Shown here piece by piece: positions 29,670 through 33,073 of a stretch of 33,073 nucleotides of DNA. The DNA is from Alphaproteobacteria bacterium (GTDB lineage Bacteria > Pseudomonadota > Alphaproteobacteria > UBA7985 > JAUIBT01), in assembly GCA_030428255.1 (NCBI GenBank), contig JAUIBT010000033.1, positions 1 to 33,073 on the forward strand, read 5' to 3'. Both the position numbers and the translations under genes were made by a program. The stretch's first letter is position 1. Each line of letters starts with the position of its first letter. The notes below the pieces were generated by a model, which saw nothing but the letters and a program-made list of their open reading frames with translations, ran no database searches and was not told the origin of the DNA.

Positions 29670-30797
29670 ATGCACATTCTGCACTACACCTCTGCCCACC
29701 CTTGGGACGACATCCGCATCTTGCATAAGATGTGCGTGGAGGCGGTGCGCCAGGGCCATGAGGTCAGCTTGGTGGCGGTTGACCCCGAGGCGCAAGAGGA
29801 CCGGCGATTTGACTTCAAGGGCGTTGCTGTGCACTTGCTAGCCCGCCGCGCAGGGCCCGGACGCTTACAACGCGCGACCAAGGTCGCCTGGCGCGTCACC
29901 CGCTATGCAGTGGCGTTGAAGCCCGATATCTTGCAGTTTCATGACCCTGAGCTGATCCCTCACGCCCTGCTGGCGGTGCCGCGCGGGCGACCGCTGATAT
30001 TTGATGCACACGAGGATTTCGTCGCCCAGCTTGAGGGCAAGGCTTGGGTGCGGGCCGGGCTGAAAAAGCGCCTGCTGCGTGCGGCCATGGCCAGCATGCG
30101 CGCGCTGATTGCTTGGCGGGCCAGCCATATTCTGGCGGCTACCGATGGCGTGCGTGCTGCCTATCCTGTGGCCAAAAGCAGCGTGCTGCGCAATCTGCCC
30201 ATCTTGGCCGAGTTCGATAGCGACGCGCGCCTGCCCTTGGATCAACGCGGGGCTGAGGCCTGCTATGTCGGTGCAATCTCCAAGGCGCGTGGGATTGTTG
30301 AGCTGATCGAGGCCCTGGCTCTGAGCCCGGCGACCGAGCTATTGCACCTGGCGGGGCGCTTTGAGACCCCCGCACTGGAGGCCGAATTGCGCGCCATGCC
30401 GGGCTGGGCCAAGGTGCGCTATCACGGGCTGGTGGGCCGCGCGCAGATCGTCGAGATCTTGGGCCGCTCGCGGGCCGGGTTGGTCACTTTGCATGCCACG
30501 CCCAACCACCTGCATTCGATTCCGATCAAGATGCTGGAGTATCTCTGCGCGGGCATCCCCTCCATTGCCTCGAACTTCGAGTATTGGCACAGCTTTGTCG
30601 CACAGGGGCGCACGGCCTTGTTTGTTGATCCCCTGGATCCGCAAGCGATCGCGCAGGCCCTGGATCAGGCTATGGCGCAAGCTGCGCACTTCGAAGCTGC
30701 TATGACGCCCGACACACGCCGGCGATTTGCCTGGGAGGAAGAGGCCAAGACCTTGGAGCAGGTCTATGTGGCCTGTCTGGCCCCGCAATCCGTCTAG
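29670..30797 (+). CDS. glycosyltransferase family 4-like protein
   Basis: A 375-residue GT-B-fold glycosyltransferase. The N-terminal half has MHILHYTSAHPWDDIRILHK with the nucleotide-independent Gly/His-type loop of family 4, then DILQFHDPELIPHAL and RPLIFDAHEDF. The C-terminal donor-binding half has YVGAISKARGIVELIEAL, VRYHGLVGRAQIVEILGRSRAG and the acidic motif region IPIKMLEYLCAGIPSIAS. It would transfer a sugar from a nucleotide donor to a lipid-linked or surface glycan in the cytoplasm. Donor and acceptor are unknown. It stands alone, divergent from asnB, suggesting a small surface-glycan locus. The ribosome site is weak. Confidence 0.87.
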   Translation: MHILHYTSAHPWDDIRILHKMCVEAVRQGHEVSLVAVDPEAQEDRRFDFKGVAVHLLARRAGPGRLQRATKVAWRVTRYAVALKPDILQFHDPELIPHALLAVPRGRPLIFDAHEDFVAQLEGKAWVRAGLKKRLLRAAMASMRALIAWRASHILAATDGVRAAYPVAKSSVLRNLPILAEFDSDARLPLDQRGAEACYVGAISKARGIVELIEALALSPATELLHLAGRFETPALEAELRAMPGWAKVRYHGLVGRAQIVEILGRSRAGLVTLHATPNHLHSIPIKMLEYLCAGIPSIASNFEYWHSFVAQGRTALFVDPLDPQAIAQALDQAMAQAAHFEAAMTPDTRRRFAWEEEAKTLEQVYVACLAPQSV

Positions 30798-30822
30798 GGC
30801 GGCGGGTCCTGGCATCGCGCGT

Positions 30823-30842
30823 CAAGTCTATCCAAGTCTATC
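30823..30842. repeat. 10-bp perfect tandem repeat
   Basis: CAAGTCTATC occurs twice in direct succession in the AT-rich spacer between the glycosyltransferase and nagA stops. A related CTATAAGTC follows. No function is apparent. Confidence 0.7.
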
Positions 30843-30873
30843 GCTATAAGTCTTTAGCTCTAAGCATCTGTTT

Positions 30874-30879
30874 TATAAT
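30874..30879 (+). promoter_or_regulatory. TATAAT hexamer in a convergent spacer
   Basis: A perfect -10 consensus on the plus strand, with only a poor -35 (TCTTTA at 30851-30856, 17 bp upstream). If active it would transcribe antisense into the 3' end of nagA. It may equally be chance in AT-rich DNA. Confidence 0.2.
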
Positions 30880-30949
30880 GCAAATGCACCTTCATAATCG
30901 AGGGCGATTGCTCGGGCTTTGCGCTGGCGTCCCATCTTCGCTGCCCAAC

Positions 30950-32107
30950 TCACAACACTTGACGGCCCAATTGCCAAACAGCCCCGAGCTCTCCAGTGGC
31001 TGTGAGATGTACCAAGTCGGCTTGCGCATGGTCACAGAGATGGCCGATCTCGCGCTGCTTTCCAATAAGCGTCGCCGGGATCGAGGTCGCCATATCCAAG
31101 ACATGCTCAAGGCGCTGTTGCGTGACGTTCATGATGTTTCGAAGGGCCGTCGACAAATCCAGATCAGCTCCAGCTAGGGTGCCGTCTGTCAAGGTTAGGC
31201 GCCCGTTGTGGCGATTGATTTGGCGACCATTAAGCTGGAAATGGGCAATGTCGGACCCGGCTGCTGCCATGGCGTCGCTAACCAGAAAAATCCTGCCGGG
31301 GCCCGCCTTTGCGCGTAGCGCGGCATGGATTGATACCGGGTGGACGTGGATCAAATCTGCGATCAATCCCGCAGACAGGCCGCCATGCGCCAAAGCGGCC
31401 CCCACAAGCCCAGGTTCGCGATTACCAAGCTGGCTCATGGCGTTAAACAGGTGAGTGACGCACCTCACACCGTTGTCAGCCGACATCATGCATTGATCAA
31501 AGCTGGCATCGGTGTGGCCGAGTGAGAGCAGAATGCCGGCGTCCGACAAGCATCTCATTTGCTCAAAAGACACGGACTCCGGGGCAAGCGTGACTTTTAA
31601 GAACGGGATGCGATCAGCAGCCTCCAAAAGGAGCGCGAGGTCAGCGGCCTCCATAGTGCGAATGAGAGACGGGGCATGCGCACCCTTGCGGGCCAGCGAC
31701 AAGTGGGGGCCTTCCAAGTGTAGCCCAACAATCCCGGGGACGCCCTCTGCAATAGCGGTCTCAACGGAGGTGATGGCAGCACGCACCTTGTCTGCGGTCT
31801 GGGTAATCAAGGTCGGCAGGATAGACGTAGCGCCCAGGCTTGCATGCGCCGCGGCGATGGTACGCAAGGTATCCACCGAAGGGTCATCATAGAACATGAC
31901 ACCGCCGCCGCCGTTGACTTGCAGATCGACAAAGCCGGGAGCAAGGATACCGCCACTCAGCTCGATCCTTTCGGCGTCGTCTGGAACTGCGTTATGCGGG
32001 ACGATGCCGCCAAGTCTGTCACCACGCAGCACAAGGGCGCGATCCATGTGAAGAGAGGCGCCATCAAATATAGCGGCACCATATAGAGCTGTTGTCTTTT
32101 CCCTCAT
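30950..32107 (-). CDS. nagA: N-acetylglucosamine-6-phosphate deacetylase
   Basis: Amidohydrolase that removes acetate from GlcNAc-6-phosphate in amino-sugar catabolism and cell-wall recycling. The 385 residues contain APGFVDLQVNGGGGVMFYDD, the metal-site Glu in LHLEGPHLS, metal His residues in SLGHTDASFD and THLFNAMSQL, and the catalytic Asp in FLVSDAMAAAG. The start at 32107 makes an ATGA overlap with the stop of the upstream SIS gene, hence tight coupling; a longer frame upstream is simply read-through of that gene. The product glucosamine-6-phosphate is the expected substrate of the SIS protein. Confidence 0.95.
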   Translation of the reverse strand: MREKTTALYGAAIFDGASLHMDRALVLRGDRLGGIVPHNAVPDDAERIELSGGILAPGFVDLQVNGGGGVMFYDDPSVDTLRTIAAAHASLGATSILPTLITQTADKVRAAITSVETAIAEGVPGIVGLHLEGPHLSLARKGAHAPSLIRTMEAADLALLLEAADRIPFLKVTLAPESVSFEQMRCLSDAGILLSLGHTDASFDQCMMSADNGVRCVTHLFNAMSQLGNREPGLVGAALAHGGLSAGLIADLIHVHPVSIHAALRAKAGPGRIFLVSDAMAAAGSDIAHFQLNGRQINRHNGRLTLTDGTLAGADLDLSTALRNIMNVTQQRLEHVLDMATSIPATLIGKQREIGHLCDHAQADLVHLTATGELGAVWQLGRQVL

Positions 32108-33073
32108 CGCGTCTCGGTCACTTTTTTCAGATGACGGGGCATGTCTGGATTGTTGCCGCGGGATGTCGCTACGCGTTCGACCATGGCGTAAAACGAGGTG
32201 ATTAGGCTGATCGGGTCGGTCAGGGGGTGGTCCGTTCGGCAATGAGGGATCGGGGTTGACAGCTTCGCTTTGTCGGAGGTGACGAATACTTTCGCTCCCT
32301 TGCCCGCGATCTGGTCCGCGATATCCACCAAGGCCGCCTCAGCGGCATCGCCTGAGGCGAAAGCAAGAACCGGAAAGCCTTCTTCGACAATCGACACTGG
32401 ACCGTGCAGAACCTCTGCAGAAGAATAGCTTTCAGCGTGAATTTGGCAGGTTTCTTTGAACTTGAGCGCGGCTTCGTTCGAAATTGCCCAGGTTGGGCCG
32501 CGGCCAAGCGTGAACAAAGATTGTTCGCTGCCAATCGCTTCGCGCACCTCAGGCCAGTCAAGCTCCGTCGCGCGCTGAAGAGCGAGGGGCAGAGTCGTAA
32601 GAGCCTTTCGCAGCTCATCATCATCGCGCCACTGCGCCAGCACCATGAGACCCGCAACCGCCGACGTAACGAAAGTTTTGGTGGCTGCCACGCTCAACTC
32701 CGGCCCGGCGTGCATTGGCAAGGTATGCGATGCCGCCTGTGCCAAGGGTGAGGTTGAATTGTTTGTGATCGCCACTGACAGCGCACCGTCGCGGCGGGCG
32801 GCGCGGGCCATTTCAACGATGTCCGGACTTTGGCCTGACTGCGAGACCGAAATGCACAAACTGTTGCGCAGCTTCAGTCGCGCGCCATAGATCGAAGCCA
32901 CTGAAGGGCCGACTGAGGCAACCGGCGCACCGGCAAGGAGCTCGATCGCGTATTTCAAGTAGTTGCAAACGTGGTCTGAAGAACCGCGGGCAACCGTGAC
33001 CACAAAAGCAGGGTCCAAGCTGCGAACCGCCTCAGCCGCCTTCGATAGGTCCGCGCTGCCTTTGGACAGCAAG
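32104..33073 (-). CDS. SIS-domain glucosamine-6-phosphate deaminase/isomerase, partial
   Basis: Two-SIS-domain sugar-phosphate enzyme, cut by the right edge: the frame is open to the last base, and only a short N-terminal piece should be missing. Visible motifs are VVTVARGSSDHVCNYLKY and SVSQSGQSPDIVEMAR (phosphate-binding serines of SIS domain 1), NEAALKFKETCQIHAESYSS and EVLHGPVSI (second domain, catalytic Glu region). The ending MPRHLKKVTETR is typical. It resembles the isomerase half of GlmS without the glutaminase domain, the form known as NagB-II, which deaminates glucosamine-6-phosphate to fructose-6-phosphate. The coupling to nagA strongly supports that role over GlmS synthesis. Confidence 0.9.
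   Translation of the reverse strand, partial: LLSKGSADLSKAAEAVRSLDPAFVVTVARGSSDHVCNYLKYAIELLAGAPVASVGPSVASIYGARLKLRNSLCISVSQSGQSPDIVEMARAARRDGALSVAITNNSTSPLAQAASHTLPMHAGPELSVAATKTFVTSAVAGLMVLAQWRDDDELRKALTTLPLALQRATELDWPEVREAIGSEQSLFTLGRGPTWAISNEAALKFKETCQIHAESYSSAEVLHGPVSIVEEGFPVLAFASGDAAEAALVDIADQIAGKGAKVFVTSDKAKLSTPIPHCRTDHPLTDPISLITSFYAMVERVATSRGNNPDMPRHLKKVTETR

Noticed and set aside
30878-31177. A 99-codon plus-strand frame behind the TATAAT at 30874
   Set aside because: Most of it is antisense to the conserved C-terminus of nagA, with no ribosome site and no recognisable domain.

Overview
This window is a stretch of ordinary chromosome from a fairly GC-rich alphaproteobacterium. The strongest lineage marker is a GcrA-type cell-cycle regulator, a family known essentially only from Alphaproteobacteria. 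It is supported by an IalB-family periplasmic protein, an isoaspartyl-methyltransferase-like gene directly in front of a TolC-type outer membrane protein, and a CoxE/XdhC maturation cluster. The order cannot be fixed from sequence alone; a Rhodospirillales-like lineage is a guess. No rRNA, tRNA, CRISPR array, integrase or complete transposon was seen. Only the left edge carries what looks like one end of an insertion sequence.

Layout. 1-132: possible IS end beside the 3' end of guaA. 133-3207 (minus): guaB-guaA, the two-step IMP to GMP pathway. 3627-4529 (plus): alpha/beta-hydrolase lipoprotein. 4566-6923 (minus): an IalB-like secreted protein, then a coupled pair made of an Asp/Glu-racemase-superfamily protein and a sulfotransferase. 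7399-10369 (minus): pntA-pntB proton-translocating transhydrogenase, with PntA fused, and a likely terminator about 180 bp past the stop. 10589-13047 (minus): a Cys-based phosphatase and an MsbA-like ABC exporter. 13147-15495 (minus): coxE, coxI-like and xdhC-like genes for maturation of a molybdenum hydroxylase whose structural genes are not in view.

15932-18117 (plus): isoaspartyl-methyltransferase-like gene and tolC. 18243-20177 (plus): cysK, msrA and a small unknown gene, a sulfur and oxidative-damage group. 20445-23118 (plus): gcrA, an MFS transporter and a TAXI-type periplasmic binding protein whose last ~300 bp are markedly AT-richer. 23200-27464 (plus): a lipoprotein with a decayed M23 domain, an intact M23 peptidase lipoprotein and a second ABC exporter. 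27575-29443 (minus) and 29670-30797 (plus): divergent asparagine synthetase and glycosyltransferase. 30950-33073 (minus): nagA and a SIS-domain sugar-phosphate isomerase/deaminase running off the right edge, for N-acetylglucosamine catabolism.

I found no clear-cut novel defence or mobile system. The items most worth a second look are the racemase-like/sulfotransferase pair, the paired decayed and active M23 lipoproteins, the composition break inside the TAXI gene, the maturation cluster without its client enzyme, and the IS-like end next to guaA. All start choices, motif readings and base counts were made by eye.
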